Below, piece after piece: positions 15,082-25,093 of a stretch of 40,919 nt of DNA (positions are counted from its first letter, which is position 1; each line of letters opens with the position of its first letter). Source of the stretch: Algibacter sp. Lineage in GTDB: Bacteria > Bacteroidota > Bacteroidia > Flavobacteriales > Flavobacteriaceae. Location of the stretch: contig NZ_JAQWOO010000047.1 of NCBI RefSeq assembly GCF_029245835.1, positions 1 through 40,919 of the forward strand, read 5' to 3'. The translations under genes were made by a program, and so were the position numbers. Under the pieces are notes generated by a model. That model was given only the letters and a program-made list of their open reading frames with translations, searched no databases and was not told the DNA's origin.

Positions 15082-16665
15082 TTATTTGCTTTCTTTTTTG
15101 CGGTTTCTCCATTTGTTAAAACCTATCCAACCGAATAATAACACTAAAAATGGAATAAAATAAGATGTTGCTTTTCCCTCACCGCTAACTGTTGTAAAGA
15201 AACGTTCCAAACGTGGATTCTTAATGCCATCCCAACTCATCCAAATAAATACGGGTTTACCAATAACATGGTTGAAAGGAACAAAGCCCCATCGTCTAGC
15301 ATCAATCGAATTGTGACGATTATCTCCCATCATCCAGTAGTAATTTTGTTTGAATGTATAGGTGTCTGTTATTTCACCATTAATCAGAATTTGATTCCCT
15401 TTAACTTGAAGTGTATTGTTCTCGTATTCTGTAATAACACGTTTATATAATGGTAAAACATCTAAATTAATAGCAATGGTTTTTCCTGCTTCAGGAATGT
15501 ATAACGGTCCAAATTGATCGACATTCCAATTGTAATTTGGGTCATGAGGAAAAATATCTGCATCTCTAACACCTTTTTCTTGGATATTTGGTGTAATGCT
15601 TGTTACGTTAGGGTGGTTTTTAAATTTGGATAACGCTTCATCTGAAATAGCTGAAAAATAGTAAGTATTTTGACTATTCATAATCCCAAAACCATCAGTA
15701 ATATCATAACGGTCTTTGACAAACTTGGGGTTAAACTGGTTTGTTTTTGGTTGTACAAAATAGCTAAACTGTAAATGTGCTCTATCTGGTAATTCGTTTT
15801 TCTTACCATTAATGTAAACATAACCATCCCTAACTTCGAGAGAATCTCCTGCAACTCCAACACATCGTTTAACAAGGTTTGTCTTTTTGTCAATAGGTTT
15901 GTAGTAGTTTCTTTTTGGTGTAAAATCATTCATATCCAACAACGTATCTGCTGGTTGATTAAACACTACAATTTCATTTCTGTCAATTTTTTCAAAACCT
16001 GGAAATCTTAAATATGGGAGCTGTAGTTTATTCTTCCAAGATGTTTTACGTGTTTCAAAATTATCGTCAAATACATAGGATTTTTTGTTTAAAACAGGAA
16101 TCGTATCATGAACCATTGGTGCTCCAACCGTTGTCATAGGCACTCTTGCACCGTAATGAAATTTGCTGACAAAAAGAAAATCGCCAACAAGTAAAGATTT
16201 TTCTAGTGATGAAGAAGGAATCGTAAACGGTTGCATAAAGTAGGTGTGGACTATGGTAGCTGCAACTATGGCAAATAAAATAGAACTTACCCAGTCTCCA
16301 CCAGATGTATTGGGTTGTAAGCTTCTATTTTCAATATAGCTGACATCCGCTATATAAATGAGATAATAGTTGTAAAACCCAAGTGTAACAACTGCTAATA
16401 CAGTATCAATAAGCATGTTTTTGCCAAAACTTCTAGCTGTTTCAACCCAAACAACAGGGAGCATAATAAGGTTTACAATAGGTAAAAATAACAGAATAAT
16501 CCACCACCAAGGGCGGTTGATTATTTTCATTAAAACAACACCATTGTAAACAGGAATAAAGGCTTCCCATGCTTGTCTCCCTGCTTTAATATATAATTTC
16601 CATGTCCCTAAACCATGAATTACTTGAATTATCAAGATGAAAATAAACCATTGTGTCCAAGTCAT
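15082..16665 (-). CDS. lepB: Signal peptidase I, long Bacteroidota type
   Basis: A 527-residue S26 peptidase, which removes signal peptides from exported proteins at the inner membrane. The catalytic serine is Ser153 in IPSSSLEKSLLVGD and the general base is Lys266 in VKRCVGVAGD; box E is GDNRHNSIDARRWGFVP near residue 450. The protein is longer than E. coli LepB: it has an N-terminal part of about 115 residues with several helices (DUF5684-like), inserts of about 80 and 130 residues around the catalytic lysine, and a C-terminal helix. This long architecture is usual in Flavobacteriaceae. It lies in the dapB, DUF5683, parB, parA block. Confidence 0.95.
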   Translation of the reverse strand: MTWTQWFIFILIIQVIHGLGTWKLYIKAGRQAWEAFIPVYNGVVLMKIINRPWWWIILLFLPIVNLIMLPVVWVETARSFGKNMLIDTVLAVVTLGFYNYYLIYIADVSYIENRSLQPNTSGGDWVSSILFAIVAATIVHTYFMQPFTIPSSSLEKSLLVGDFLFVSKFHYGARVPMTTVGAPMVHDTIPVLNKKSYVFDDNFETRKTSWKNKLQLPYLRFPGFEKIDRNEIVVFNQPADTLLDMNDFTPKRNYYKPIDKKTNLVKRCVGVAGDSLEVRDGYVYINGKKNELPDRAHLQFSYFVQPKTNQFNPKFVKDRYDITDGFGIMNSQNTYYFSAISDEALSKFKNHPNVTSITPNIQEKGVRDADIFPHDPNYNWNVDQFGPLYIPEAGKTIAINLDVLPLYKRVITEYENNTLQVKGNQILINGEITDTYTFKQNYYWMMGDNRHNSIDARRWGFVPFNHVIGKPVFIWMSWDGIKNPRLERFFTTVSGEGKATSYFIPFLVLLFGWIGFNKWRNRKKESK

Positions 16666-16731
16666 AATTTCAAAATTTTATTTTTTTATTAGTAGTAACA
16701 AAGTCTTCTATGTTACAAGTATTGTTAAGCG

Positions 16732-17436
16732 TTAACCAATGTTTAACACATCATTCATCGTGAAAACTCCTTTTTTTCCAACAATCCATTCAGCTGCAAC
16801 AACAGCTCCCAAGGCAAACCCCTGTCTGGTGTGGGCAATATGCTCAATATTTATAGTATCTACTTCGCTTTCGTAAGTTACTGTATGTGTTCCTGGAACA
16901 TCTTCAATACGTTTTGCAACAATTGGAATGGTGCTTTCTCCATGCTCGTCAAGCTTCCAGTTATGGTAGCCTTCATGTTGCTCAATAACCCCTTTAGCCA
17001 AAGATATTGCAGTGCCACTTGGAGCATCCAGTTTTTGAGTGTGATGAATTTCTTCCATAGAAACGTTATATTGTTTCAATGCACTCATCATTTTAGCAAG
17101 TGTTTTGTTGAGTTCAAAAAAGATATTAACACCTAAACTATAGTTTGAAGCATAGATAAATGCTCCCTTTTTTTCTTTACATAAAGCCACTGCATCATCA
17201 TAATTATCTAACCATCCTGTGGTTCCGGATATCACAGGAACATGGTTATTAATGCAATTCGAAATATTATTAAAAGCGACTGAAGGGATGCTAAAATCTA
17301 TCGCAACATCAGCTTTGGTAATATCATAATCATGATCACCTTTATCAATAGTCAATACTACATTATGCCCGCGTTTAATGGCGATTTGCTCAATGGTTTT
17401 ACCCATTCTCCCGTATCCTAGTAATGCTATATTCAT
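16732..17436 (-). CDS. dapB: 4-hydroxy-tetrahydrodipicolinate reductase
   Basis: A 234-residue NAD(P)H-dependent enzyme of the diaminopimelate/lysine pathway, which supplies meso-DAP for peptidoglycan. The dinucleotide motif LGYGRMGKTIE is at residues 6-16 and the active-site motif EEIHHTQKLDAPSGT at 128-142, with His131 and Lys135 as catalytic residues. It is somewhat shorter than E. coli DapB (273), as is usual for Bacteroidota. It lies between DUF5683 and lepB on one strand. Confidence 0.96.
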   Translation of the reverse strand: MNIALLGYGRMGKTIEQIAIKRGHNVVLTIDKGDHDYDITKADVAIDFSIPSVAFNNISNCINNHVPVISGTTGWLDNYDDAVALCKEKKGAFIYASNYSLGVNIFFELNKTLAKMMSALKQYNVSMEEIHHTQKLDAPSGTAISLAKGVIEQHEGYHNWKLDEHGESTIPIVAKRIEDVPGTHTVTYESEVDTINIEHIAHTRQGFALGAVVAAEWIVGKKGVFTMNDVLNIG

Positions 17437-17473
17437 ATGTTTTAAGTATATATGTTTAATGCCTATTATGGGC

Positions 17474-18094
17474 TTAAAATTTAAAATTTAAAGTTAAACC
17501 AAGATTGCTTGTAGCGTCAATTTGATTCAGTTCGTAATGTGGTGCTAAAGATAAATTTTCATCAACATTATATTGTAATAAATGTGCACCAACATTAGCA
17601 TCAATAATATTTAGAGCATAAAGACCAATGGTTACTAATAAAGAAATTTCTTTATTTCTACGGTAGAATTTTTGGGCGTCTTCTAGTCTGTCAGTCGATA
17701 CTCTTGGTGTGGTTAATTGATTGCCATTAGAGTCTATATAAAACTCATCATCAGTAAAACCAGCAAGTCTTCTTTTGTAGGCGTCTCTAAACCTATTGTA
17801 TTCTTTGTTATTGTTTATATAAAAATACACGCCTGTTCCTATGGCACCATAAACAATGGGGATTTTCCAATATTTTTTATTGTAGGCTTGTCCTAAACCA
17901 GGTAAAATAGCAGAATAGAATGCCGCTTTTGCTGGAGAAAGAGCGTTAATAGGTTTACTGGGTTTAATTATAGAATCAATAAGAACTTCTTTAGGAAGCT
18001 CTTTTTTTTGTTTTTCCTTCTTGTCTTGGCCAAAAGAAGAGATACAAAGTAAACATGCTATTATTCCTGTAATAAGGACTTTATTTGGAATCAC
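17474..18094 (-). CDS. DUF5683 domain membrane protein
   Basis: A 206-residue envelope protein with a signal peptide (residues 1-22, ending SSFGQ) and the DUF5683 core SPAKAAFYSAILPGLGQAYN near 53-72, followed by a hydrophobic segment (IPIVYGAIGTGVYFYI) and a second one near 150-170. The function is unknown. It is conserved in the parA-parB-dapB-lepB block of flavobacteria. It overlaps the end of parB by 14 bp, so the two are translationally coupled. Confidence 0.85.
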   Translation of the reverse strand: MIPNKVLITGIIACLLCISSFGQDKKEKQKKELPKEVLIDSIIKPSKPINALSPAKAAFYSAILPGLGQAYNKKYWKIPIVYGAIGTGVYFYINNNKEYNRFRDAYKRRLAGFTDDEFYIDSNGNQLTTPRVSTDRLEDAQKFYRRNKEISLLVTIGLYALNIIDANVGAHLLQYNVDENLSLAPHYELNQIDATSNLGLTLNFKF

Positions 18095-18995
18095 CTTGAA
18101 CTAATTTTTTAATACGATTAAAATCTTCTTCAGAGTGAAAAGGAATCGTAATTTTTCCTTTTCCGTTTTTAGAGACTTTAACGTCTATTTTATGTCCAAA
18201 GTATTCAGAAAAAGCTGTTATGCCTTTTTTAACAAACTTTGGCATCTGTTCTTCTTCTAATTTTTTTGATATGTTTTCAGTATTTTCAGAAGTATTAAAA
18301 TTACGAACAAGATTTTCAGTTTCTCTAACCGATAGTTTGTTGGATAAAATGCTTTCGTAAATATCCAACTGTTCGTTTTGATTATCAATAGCTATTAAAG
18401 CGCGACCATGCCCCATGGAAATAAAACCATCACGCATTCCCGTTTGAATAATTGGGTCTAGTTTTAATAAACGTAAATAGTTAGCTATGGTAGAACGTTT
18501 TTTACCTACACGTTCGCTCATTTGCTCTTGTGTTAGGTTAATTTCGTCAATTAAACGTTGATAGGATAAAGCTATTTCAATAGGATCTAAATCTTGACGT
18601 TGAATATTTTCAACCAACGCCATTTCAAGAGATTCTTGGTCGTTTGCAATTCTTACATAAGCTGGAATAGTTTCTAAATCCAGTAATATTGAAGCTCTAT
18701 AACGACGCTCTCCAGAAACGAGTTGATATTTATTTAATCCTAATTTTCTAACGGTAATAGGCTGAATAATACCTAATTCTTTTATAGATGAAGCCAGTTC
18801 ACGAAGCGATTCTTCGCTAAAATTTGTACGTGGTTGAAATGGGTTAACTTCAATAAAGTCTAAATCTAATTCAACAATATTACCTATAACTTTATCGGCA
18901 TTTGTGTCTTGAGCCGATTGAATATCGTTACTTGGGTCTTTTAATAGTGCTGATAAACCTCTACCTAAAGCCTGTTTTTTAGTTGCCTTAGCCAT
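18081..18995 (-). CDS. parB: Chromosome partitioning protein ParB
   Basis: A 304-residue ParB/Spo0J-type CTPase and parS-binding protein. Visible parts are the N-terminal GRGLSALL (11-18) that stimulates ParA, the GERRYRA box (95-101) and the ENIQRQDLDPIE box (129-140) of the CTP-binding domain, a helix-turn-helix at about 154-178, and a C-terminal dimerisation region. It pairs with parA directly upstream (2-bp gap). I found no perfect parS site in the window. Confidence 0.96.
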   Translation of the reverse strand: MAKATKKQALGRGLSALLKDPSNDIQSAQDTNADKVIGNIVELDLDFIEVNPFQPRTNFSEESLRELASSIKELGIIQPITVRKLGLNKYQLVSGERRYRASILLDLETIPAYVRIANDQESLEMALVENIQRQDLDPIEIALSYQRLIDEINLTQEQMSERVGKKRSTIANYLRLLKLDPIIQTGMRDGFISMGHGRALIAIDNQNEQLDIYESILSNKLSVRETENLVRNFNTSENTENISKKLEEEQMPKFVKKGITAFSEYFGHKIDVKVSKNGKGKITIPFHSEEDFNRIKKLVQGDSK

Positions 18996-18997
18996 AA

Positions 18998-19762
18998 TTA
19001 AGCGTTTTTATTGATGACTTCTTTTGCCAAACTTAAGTAATTGTTGGCACCTTTACTACTTGCATCGTAATTAATTATGCTCTCGCCGTAACTTGGAGCT
19101 TCACTGAGTCTTACATTTCTTTGAATGATGGTTTTAAACACCATATCGTTAAAATGTTTTTGAACCTCTTCAACCACTTGATTTGATAAGCGTAAGCGCG
19201 AATCGTACATGGTTAGTAATAAGCCTTCTATATCTAATTCTGGATTATGAATTTTTTGTACACTTTTTATGGTGTTTAGTAGTTTTCCTAAACCCTCCAA
19301 TGCAAAATATTCACATTGAATAGGAATCATTACTGCATCTGCAGCTGTTAATGCATTCAAGGTTAATAAACCTAATGATGGAGCGCAATCAATAATGATA
19401 TAATCATAATCATTTTTAATGGTTTTTAATGCCTTTTTCATCATGTATTCCCGTTCATCTTTATCAACAAGTTCTATTTCAATAGCCACTAAGTCGATAT
19501 GGGCAGGAATAATATCTAGATTAGGGGTTTCAGTTTTAACAATAGCTTCTATTGCAGAATTAGAATGCTCTAAAAGTTGATAGGTTCCTATGTCAACAGA
19601 TTCTACTTCAATTCCAATTCCAGAAGTTGCATTTGCTTGAGGGTCAGCATCTATAAGTAGCACTTTTTTCTCTAGAACACCTAGTGAGGCGGCTAGATTA
19701 ATAGCTGTTGTAGTTTTCCCAACACCCCCTTTTTGATTAGCAATTGCAATGATTTTACCCAT
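18998..19762 (-). CDS. parA: Chromosome partitioning ATPase ParA (Soj)
   Basis: A 254-residue deviant-Walker P-loop ATPase that moves ParB-parS complexes over the nucleoid. KGGVGKTT is at residues 11-18; DADPQAN and DCAPSLG follow as the A-prime and B motifs. I start at the ATG at 19762 (MGKIIAIANQKGGVGK). A frame extension to 19789 adds residues that are foreign to the family and covers the promoter. Length is normal for chromosomal Soj. Confidence 0.97.
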   Translation of the reverse strand: MGKIIAIANQKGGVGKTTTAINLAASLGVLEKKVLLIDADPQANATSGIGIEVESVDIGTYQLLEHSNSAIEAIVKTETPNLDIIPAHIDLVAIEIELVDKDEREYMMKKALKTIKNDYDYIIIDCAPSLGLLTLNALTAADAVMIPIQCEYFALEGLGKLLNTIKSVQKIHNPELDIEGLLLTMYDSRLRLSNQVVEEVQKHFNDMVFKTIIQRNVRLSEAPSYGESIINYDASSKGANNYLSLAKEVINKNA

Positions 19763-19786
19763 TAAATGATTTGGTTTTATTAGGCG

Positions 19787-19794
19787 CAAAAATA
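19787..19794 (-). promoter_or_regulatory. Promoter -7 element of the parA operon
   Basis: The minus strand reads TATTTTTG, a match to TAnnTTTG, 25 nt before the parA ATG. Position and orientation fit a promoter for parA, parB and DUF5683; a -33 TTG is not evident. Confidence 0.5.
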
Positions 19795-19875
19795 CGATTA
19801 TTTACGAGGAATAAAAACGGAACTTGTTAACAAATAGGTAAATGGAAATCTATTAGTTTATTGGTAGTTATTTGG

Positions 19876-22065
19876 TTAGTCTATTAAGATTTCTAAAATC
19901 TTTATAGCAGCTTCGCTAATTTTTGTTCCAGGCCCAAAAACAGCAACTGCACCTGCGTCAAATAAATATTTATAATCTTGTTTTGGAATTACGCCCCCAA
20001 CAATAACCATAATATCATCACGACCATATGCTTTTAATGCCTCTATAACTTGTGGAACTAAAGTTTTATGACCTGCAGCTAATGATGAAACGCCTAAGAT
20101 ATGCACATCATTCTCAATAGCTTGTTTTGCAGCTTCTTTTGGCGTTTGGAATAAAGGACCAATATCGACATCAAAACCTACATCAGCATAAGCAGTAGCT
20201 ACTACTTTGGCGCCGCGATCATGTCCATCTTGTCCCATTTTTGCAATCATTATACGTGGTCTTCTCCCATCTTGTTCTGCAAAAACATCTGCAAGTTCCT
20301 GAGCTTTCTTAAAGGATTTATCGTCTTTTATTTCTTTACTATACACACCAGAAAATGATTTTATTTGTGCTTTATGTCTTCCAAATACTACTTCGAGGGC
20401 ATCACTAATCTCTCCTAGAGTAGCGCGTTCGCGGGCAGCTTCAACAGCTAAAGCTAATAAATTATAATCCTCACGTAGGTGGGGATCTTTCGATTCTATT
20501 TGTTGACCTTCTTCAGCGTTTCTACGTATCGAATTTAATGAATAATTAGCAGCTTTAGTTAATTTTGATAAAGTCACTTTTACATTTTCTGAATTTCTCT
20601 CAGCTCTAATTGTATTTAATCGTTCTATTTGAGAGTTTCTAACGGTTTGATTATCTACTTCCAGTGTTGAAATAGGATCTTCTTCTTTAAGTCTAAACTT
20701 ATTAACACCAACTATAATATCTTGCCCGGAATCTATTCTAGCTTGCTTTCTTGCTGCAGCTTCTTCTATTCTTATTTTTGGTATGCCAGCTTCAATAGCT
20801 TTTGTCATACCACCCAATGCTTCAACTTCTTCAATTAAAGTCCAGGCTTTTTGAGCGATATCATGTGTTAGTTTTTCTACATAATAACTTCCTGCCCAAG
20901 GATCAACTGTTTTAGTAATATAAGTTTCTTCTTGAAGGAATATTTGGGTGTTTCTAGCAATTCTTGCCGAAAATTCTGTTGGTAGCGCTATAGCCTCATC
21001 CAGAGCATTGGTGTGTAAACTTTGTGTGCCTCCAAAAACGGCTGCAGCAGCTTCAATAGTTGTTCTTGCAACATTATTAAACGGATCTTGTTCCGTTAAA
21101 CTCCAACCAGAAGTCTGACAATGGGTTCTTAATGCTAAAGATTTTTCGTTTTTTGGATGGAACTCTTTAACCAATTTAGCCCAAAGCATTCTTGCTGCTC
21201 TCATTTTAGCAATTTCCATAAAATGGTTCATCCCTATGCCCCAGAAAAAAGATAGGCGAGGGGCGAAGGTGTCAATATCCATACCTGCTGCTAATCCTTT
21301 TCTAATGTATTCTAATCCATCTGCTAGGGTGTAAGCCAATTCAATATCGCAAGTGGCACCGGCTTCTTGCATGTGGTACCCGGAGATGCTAATACTATTG
21401 AATTTTGGCATGTTTTTACTGGTATATTCAAAAATATCTGAAATTATCTTCATGGAAGGTATTGGCGGATATATATAAGTATTACGCACCATAAATTCCT
21501 TTAAAATATCATTTTGAATCGTACCGGCCAATTGCTCTGGTTTTACACCTTGTTCTTCTGCTGCGATAATATAAAATGCTAGAATAGGTAAAACGGCACC
21601 ATTCATAGTCATAGAAACCGACATTTTATCTAACGGAATTTGGTCGAAGAGTATTTTCATGTCTTCGACGGAATCGATTGCTACCCCAGCTTTTCCAACA
21701 TCGCCAACAACCCGTTCATGATCAGAATCATAACCACGATGTGTTGCCAAATCAAAAGCTACAGATAGCCCTTTTTGGCCAGCTTCTAGGTTTTTTCTGT
21801 AAAAGGCATTGCTTTCTTCTGCAGTTGAAAATCCTGCATATTGACGGATTGTCCAAGGTCTGCGAACATACATGGTGCTATATGGTCCTCTAAGATATGG
21901 GGCAATACCTGCTACGAAATCTAGATGTTCTAAACCTTCAGTATCATCTTTTGAGTACGTTGATTTAATATCAATATCTTCAGCAGTCAGAAACGTTGAA
22001 GCTTCTAGCTCCTGATTTCTATCTTCTGGATTTATTTTGATATGTTGAAGGTTTTTTCTATACAT
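19876..22065 (-). CDS. scpA: Methylmalonyl-CoA mutase, large (catalytic) subunit
   Basis: A 729-residue adenosylcobalamin-dependent mutase that interconverts succinyl-CoA and methylmalonyl-CoA, used in propionate, odd-chain and branched-chain metabolism. The TIM-barrel part has [17 protein letters not shown] near residues 57-73 and the substrate-binding region [12 protein letters not shown]. The C-terminal B12 domain has the base-off motif DGHDRG at 613-618, with cobalt ligand His615, then [11 protein letters not shown] and VGGVIP. It ends a minus-strand run that begins at udk. Only a 5-bp gap separates it from the lipoprotein gene. A B12 source and epimerase are not in the window. Confidence 0.96.
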   Translation of the reverse strand: MYRKNLQHIKINPEDRNQELEASTFLTAEDIDIKSTYSKDDTEGLEHLDFVAGIAPYLRGPYSTMYVRRPWTIRQYAGFSTAEESNAFYRKNLEAGQKGLSVAFDLATHRGYDSDHERVVGDVGKAGVAIDSVEDMKILFDQIPLDKMSVSMTMNGAVLPILAFYIIAAEEQGVKPEQLAGTIQNDILKEFMVRNTYIYPPIPSMKIISDIFEYTSKNMPKFNSISISGYHMQEAGATCDIELAYTLADGLEYIRKGLAAGMDIDTFAPRLSFFWGIGMNHFMEIAKMRAARMLWAKLVKEFHPKNEKSLALRTHCQTSGWSLTEQDPFNNVARTTIEAAAAVFGGTQSLHTNALDEAIALPTEFSARIARNTQIFLQEETYITKTVDPWAGSYYVEKLTHDIAQKAWTLIEEVEALGGMTKAIEAGIPKIRIEEAAARKQARIDSGQDIIVGVNKFRLKEEDPISTLEVDNQTVRNSQIERLNTIRAERNSENVKVTLSKLTKAANYSLNSIRRNAEEGQQIESKDPHLREDYNLLALAVEAARERATLGEISDALEVVFGRHKAQIKSFSGVYSKEIKDDKSFKKAQELADVFAEQDGRRPRIMIAKMGQDGHDRGAKVVATAYADVGFDVDIGPLFQTPKEAAKQAIENDVHILGVSSLAAGHKTLVPQVIEALKAYGRDDIMVIVGGVIPKQDYKYLFDAGAVAVFGPGTKISEAAIKILEILID

Positions 22066-22070
22066 AAAAA

Positions 22071-22754
22071 TTAGTGATTGTGTCCTGCATGAGGATCAAC
22101 TTCTGTTTTTGGAGGGAGTACATTAAAATCAACTTTTTGCTCAGGTTTATCTAAATTTACTTTACTGAAATCGATATTAAACATTTTAGCATAATACAAG
22201 TCTAACGCTACGTAAAGGGCTAAATTTTTATCGTTTAACGTATTTCTATATTTAGTTACTAATGCTGGTCCAAATAATTTTGGACTCATACTATTTGTTG
22301 ATATTAGTGCGTCAAAAGTTGTTTTAAGGGCATTATCTTTTATATTGCTTGAAATACACCCTGTTAAAACGTTGTTATAATTTAATTGAGTTTTTGAGGG
22401 GCTAATCGCCCATAAATTATTTTGCTTTTTTAAGGCTTCAAATATTTCAACGGTGTGTTTTGAAACGATTTCTTCCATCTTTAATCTACCAAAAACAGAA
22501 TTTCGAATAGCTTGCGAGTAGGCTAGGTCTAAACGATAATTTTCATTTCCTTTTTTGTAATAATTTAATATGTCATCTTCAAAACTATATAGCGCTTCAT
22601 TATATAATTTGGAGTTTATGCCTTCACAGGTAAATGCTTGGGGTTTATCTGCATATTTGTAATTTGAAAATGTATTTTCTTTTTTACAACTTAATAAGGT
22701 GGCAACTAATAAAAATGTAATTAGGATTGTTTTTGTTTTCATTTTAATCTTCAT
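22071..22754 (-). CDS. Unknown lipoprotein encoded between the two methylmalonyl-CoA mutase subunits
   Basis: A 227-residue predicted lipoprotein: hydrophobic signal [14 protein letters not shown] with acylated Cys23. The mature part is mostly helical and ends in a short metal-binding-like tail, DPHAGHNH. I do not recognise a family. It overlaps the end of mutA by 11 bp if the first ATG is used; a second ATG at 22742 would remove the overlap and keep a full signal peptide. It lies in the middle of the mutase operon, so it is expressed with a cytoplasmic enzyme although it should be in the envelope. A role in B12 or metal handling is only a guess. No TonB-receptor features are present. Confidence 0.75.
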   Translation of the reverse strand: MKIKMKTKTILITFLLVATLLSCKKENTFSNYKYADKPQAFTCEGINSKLYNEALYSFEDDILNYYKKGNENYRLDLAYSQAIRNSVFGRLKMEEIVSKHTVEIFEALKKQNNLWAISPSKTQLNYNNVLTGCISSNIKDNALKTTFDALISTNSMSPKLFGPALVTKYRNTLNDKNLALYVALDLYYAKMFNIDFSKVNLDKPEQKVDFNVLPPKTEVDPHAGHNH

Positions 22755-24108
22755 TTTTTAATCGGTTTTGTTCTAAATGTTCTGATAATCTTTGTTCTAT
22801 AATAGGTTCAATTAATGTTTTTCTTTTGTTGGTTTTAACGAAAGGATAGAGGTCTTGGTCATCTTTAATTTTGTCATTAGTATTTGGGTGTTTATTTGTT
22901 CCAATTAAAACCGTTTCACCTTTATTAAATTGGTTTTGCTCTTTAGTTGCACTTTCTTTTATTTTTCTTTGAATTGTGCCTTGTTTTAACTGTTTTAAAA
23001 AGCCTCCGTTTGATTCAATATTTTTAAATAATTCTAGTGCTTTTTCTGAAAGTTGACTTGTTAAACTCTCAATGTAATAAGAACCATCAGAAGGATTGTT
23101 AACTTTATTAAAATAACTTTCGTGTTTCAAAATTAATAATTGATTCCTTGAAATGCGTTCGCCAAATTCGTTGCTTTTATGATAGATAGAATCATACGGT
23201 AAGTTGCAAATTGTATTCGCGCCTCCAAGAATAGCACTCATACACTCCGTAGTTGTACGCAACATATTTGTGTTATAATCGTAAAGTGTTTTGTTACGTG
23301 TTGTTGGGGTTGTCATGATTTCACAAACTGTATTTATTTCATATTCAGAGGCTAGTGATTTCCATAACGTTCTTAAGGCTCTTAATTTGGCGATTTCAAA
23401 AAAGTAATTTGTTCCAACCGAAATATGAAATATGACTTTTAGTGATGGTGATTTTATTTCAGAACTTTCTAGAAAATTTAAATACTCATTGGCATGCGCT
23501 AAGGCATATGCCAATTGCTGTACCATTGTCGCACCTGCATTTTGATATAGAGAACAGTTAACACTTATAGATGACGTTTTTTTTGTGATATTTTTGAATG
23601 TTTTAAAATCATCATTCAAACTTTTAAACCAATTTCCGGTTTTAGCTAATTGGCTAATACAATCTATATTTATTTTAGCATGAGGTAATAATGTATTCAA
23701 ATTATTTGTGAATGCTTCAGAAAGAAATAGTAAATTAAAATGTAGAAGTACGGTTTCTGAATCAATATTTTTAATTAAATTTTTGATTGATATATCTTCA
23801 GTAGGTATAATAAAATCAATACTTTCAGCGCCTCTTTCAATGATATCAATAGCTTTTAAATTTGATTTATTAACATCTGCAACAAAAATAGATTGACAAA
23901 CTTTCCATTGCGTTGCTTTTGTTTTTGGTATGTTTGGTAATGTCTTAAAGTCGTCAGCATGATAAAACGGCTTTACATCAATATCTTCATTGTTTTTCCA
24001 AATAAGCGTATCGTTGTAGTCAGCTCCTTTTAAATCGAACTGTATTTTTTGTTTCCATTGTTTTGAAGACACGGCATTAAAAGTATCAAACAAATTGTTA
24101 CTCATCAT
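22744..24108 (-). CDS. mutA: Methylmalonyl-CoA mutase, small (non-catalytic) subunit
   Basis: A 454-residue partner of the large subunit. It keeps the mutase TIM-barrel pattern (QKIQFDLKGADYNDTLIWK near the start, ISVGTNYFFEIAKLRALRTLW in the middle, SDGSYYIESLTSQL later) but lacks the C-terminal cobalamin domain and its DxHxxG motif, as expected for the structural small subunit, although the protein is shorter than typical actinobacterial MutA (about 600). It begins with tandem ATG codons that overlap the end of the FtsB-like gene by 8-11 bp. Upstream udk and the FtsB-like gene are usual neighbours in flavobacteria. Confidence 0.93.
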   Translation of the reverse strand: MMSNNLFDTFNAVSSKQWKQKIQFDLKGADYNDTLIWKNNEDIDVKPFYHADDFKTLPNIPKTKATQWKVCQSIFVADVNKSNLKAIDIIERGAESIDFIIPTEDISIKNLIKNIDSETVLLHFNLLFLSEAFTNNLNTLLPHAKINIDCISQLAKTGNWFKSLNDDFKTFKNITKKTSSISVNCSLYQNAGATMVQQLAYALAHANEYLNFLESSEIKSPSLKVIFHISVGTNYFFEIAKLRALRTLWKSLASEYEINTVCEIMTTPTTRNKTLYDYNTNMLRTTTECMSAILGGANTICNLPYDSIYHKSNEFGERISRNQLLILKHESYFNKVNNPSDGSYYIESLTSQLSEKALELFKNIESNGGFLKQLKQGTIQRKIKESATKEQNQFNKGETVLIGTNKHPNTNDKIKDDQDLYPFVKTNKRKTLIEPIIEQRLSEHLEQNRLKNED

Positions 24109-24421
24109 TTTTGGTTTTTAAGCTATCTTCATATTCAATAATGTAAATTTCTTCATTCTCCCGTTTCATGTAATACTCCTCTCTTGCAAATTTCTCTAAA
24201 CCGTCCTCTGTACTTATCTTTTTTAAGTCTTTTTTGTCTTTTTCAATTTCCTTTCTATAATACTCTTTTTCGTTTTCTAAATCGTCAACTTCGGTATTTA
24301 ACTCGTGGTGGATGAGCCATGAATTGGCATCAAAAAACAGCATCCAAATCACAAATACTACTAAAATAAGTACGAATATATTTTTAAAAGGTTTTAGGTA
24401 TTTGTTGCTAGGAAGTGCCAT
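24098..24421 (-). CDS. FtsB/DivIC-like septum formation initiator protein
   Basis: A 107-residue bitopic protein: a short cytoplasmic start, a transmembrane helix at about residues 14-32 (IFVLILVVFVIWMLFF) and a coiled coil at about 40-75 (VDDLENEKEYYRKEIEKDKK), followed by EDGLEKFAREEYYMKRENEE, the conserved FAREEYxMKR-type segment of the family. It probably acts with FtsQ and FtsL in the divisome. It lies between udk (1-bp gap) and mutA (overlap). Confidence 0.9.
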   Translation of the reverse strand: MALPSNKYLKPFKNIFVLILVVFVIWMLFFDANSWLIHHELNTEVDDLENEKEYYRKEIEKDKKDLKKISTEDGLEKFAREEYYMKRENEEIYIIEYEDSLKTKNDE

Positions 24422-24422
24422 A

Positions 24423-25028
24423 TTATAATTTTTCGGTTATTATAGTTCTAACTATATCTATAGCAACTGTATTGTGTTTGTTGTTAGGAATTATGATATC
24501 TGCATACTCTTTCATAGGTTCTATAAACTGATTATGCATGGGTTTTAGGGTGGTTTGGTATCTGTTTAAAACTTCATTTAAATCTCTTCCTCTTTCAGAA
24601 ATATCACGTTTTAAGCGTCTTATTAGGCGTTCATCGCTATCGGCATGAACAAATATTTTAATATCAAACATGTCCCTTAATTCTGGATTTGTAAGTATCA
24701 AAATACCTTCAACAATCATTACTTTTCTAGGATGTGTTAAAATGGTATCTCCAGTTCGATTATGTTTTACAAAAGAATACACTGGTTGATGAATAGGCTT
24801 GCCTTTTTTTAGTGCTTTTAATTGTAATACTAATAAATCAAAATCTATAGATCTTGGATGGTCAAAATTAATTTTAACGCGCTCATCATATAATAAATGC
24901 GATGTATCCTTATAATAAGAATCTTGTGATATTACGCCAACTTCTCCTTCTGGAAGTTCATTTAGTATTTGGTTTACAACAGTAGTTTTTCCGCAACCTG
25001 TGCCACCTGCGATTCCTAAAATTAGCAT
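24423..25028 (-). CDS. udk: Uridine kinase
   Basis: A 201-residue P-loop kinase that phosphorylates uridine and cytidine in pyrimidine salvage. Walker A GGTGCGKTT is at residues 8-16; SQDSYYKD, NFDHPRSIDFDLL and YSFVKHNRT are substrate motifs of the family, and RLIRRLKRDISERGRDL is the lid. The length is typical. It is the first gene of the run that includes the FtsB-like gene and mutA/scpA. Confidence 0.96.
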   Translation of the reverse strand: MLILGIAGGTGCGKTTVVNQILNELPEGEVGVISQDSYYKDTSHLLYDERVKINFDHPRSIDFDLLVLQLKALKKGKPIHQPVYSFVKHNRTGDTILTHPRKVMIVEGILILTNPELRDMFDIKIFVHADSDERLIRRLKRDISERGRDLNEVLNRYQTTLKPMHNQFIEPMKEYADIIIPNNKHNTVAIDIVRTIITEKL

Positions 25029-25053
25029 GATTTGTTGTTTAATTGGCTTTTTA

Positions 25054-25061
25054 CAAAGTTA
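25054..25061 (-). promoter_or_regulatory. Promoter -7 element for udk
   Basis: The minus strand reads TAACTTTG, matching TAnnTTTG, 26 nt before the udk ATG. The -33 element is not clear. Confidence 0.4.
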
Positions 25062-25093
25062 GTTAATGTAAAATCATTTGTAGAGAATTGCTC

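Noticed and set aside
22755-25093. Cobalamin riboswitch upstream of the mutase genes
   Set aside because: I see no B12-box-like sequence; the mutase genes lie within a run of overlapping genes starting at udk, leaving no leader of the needed size.
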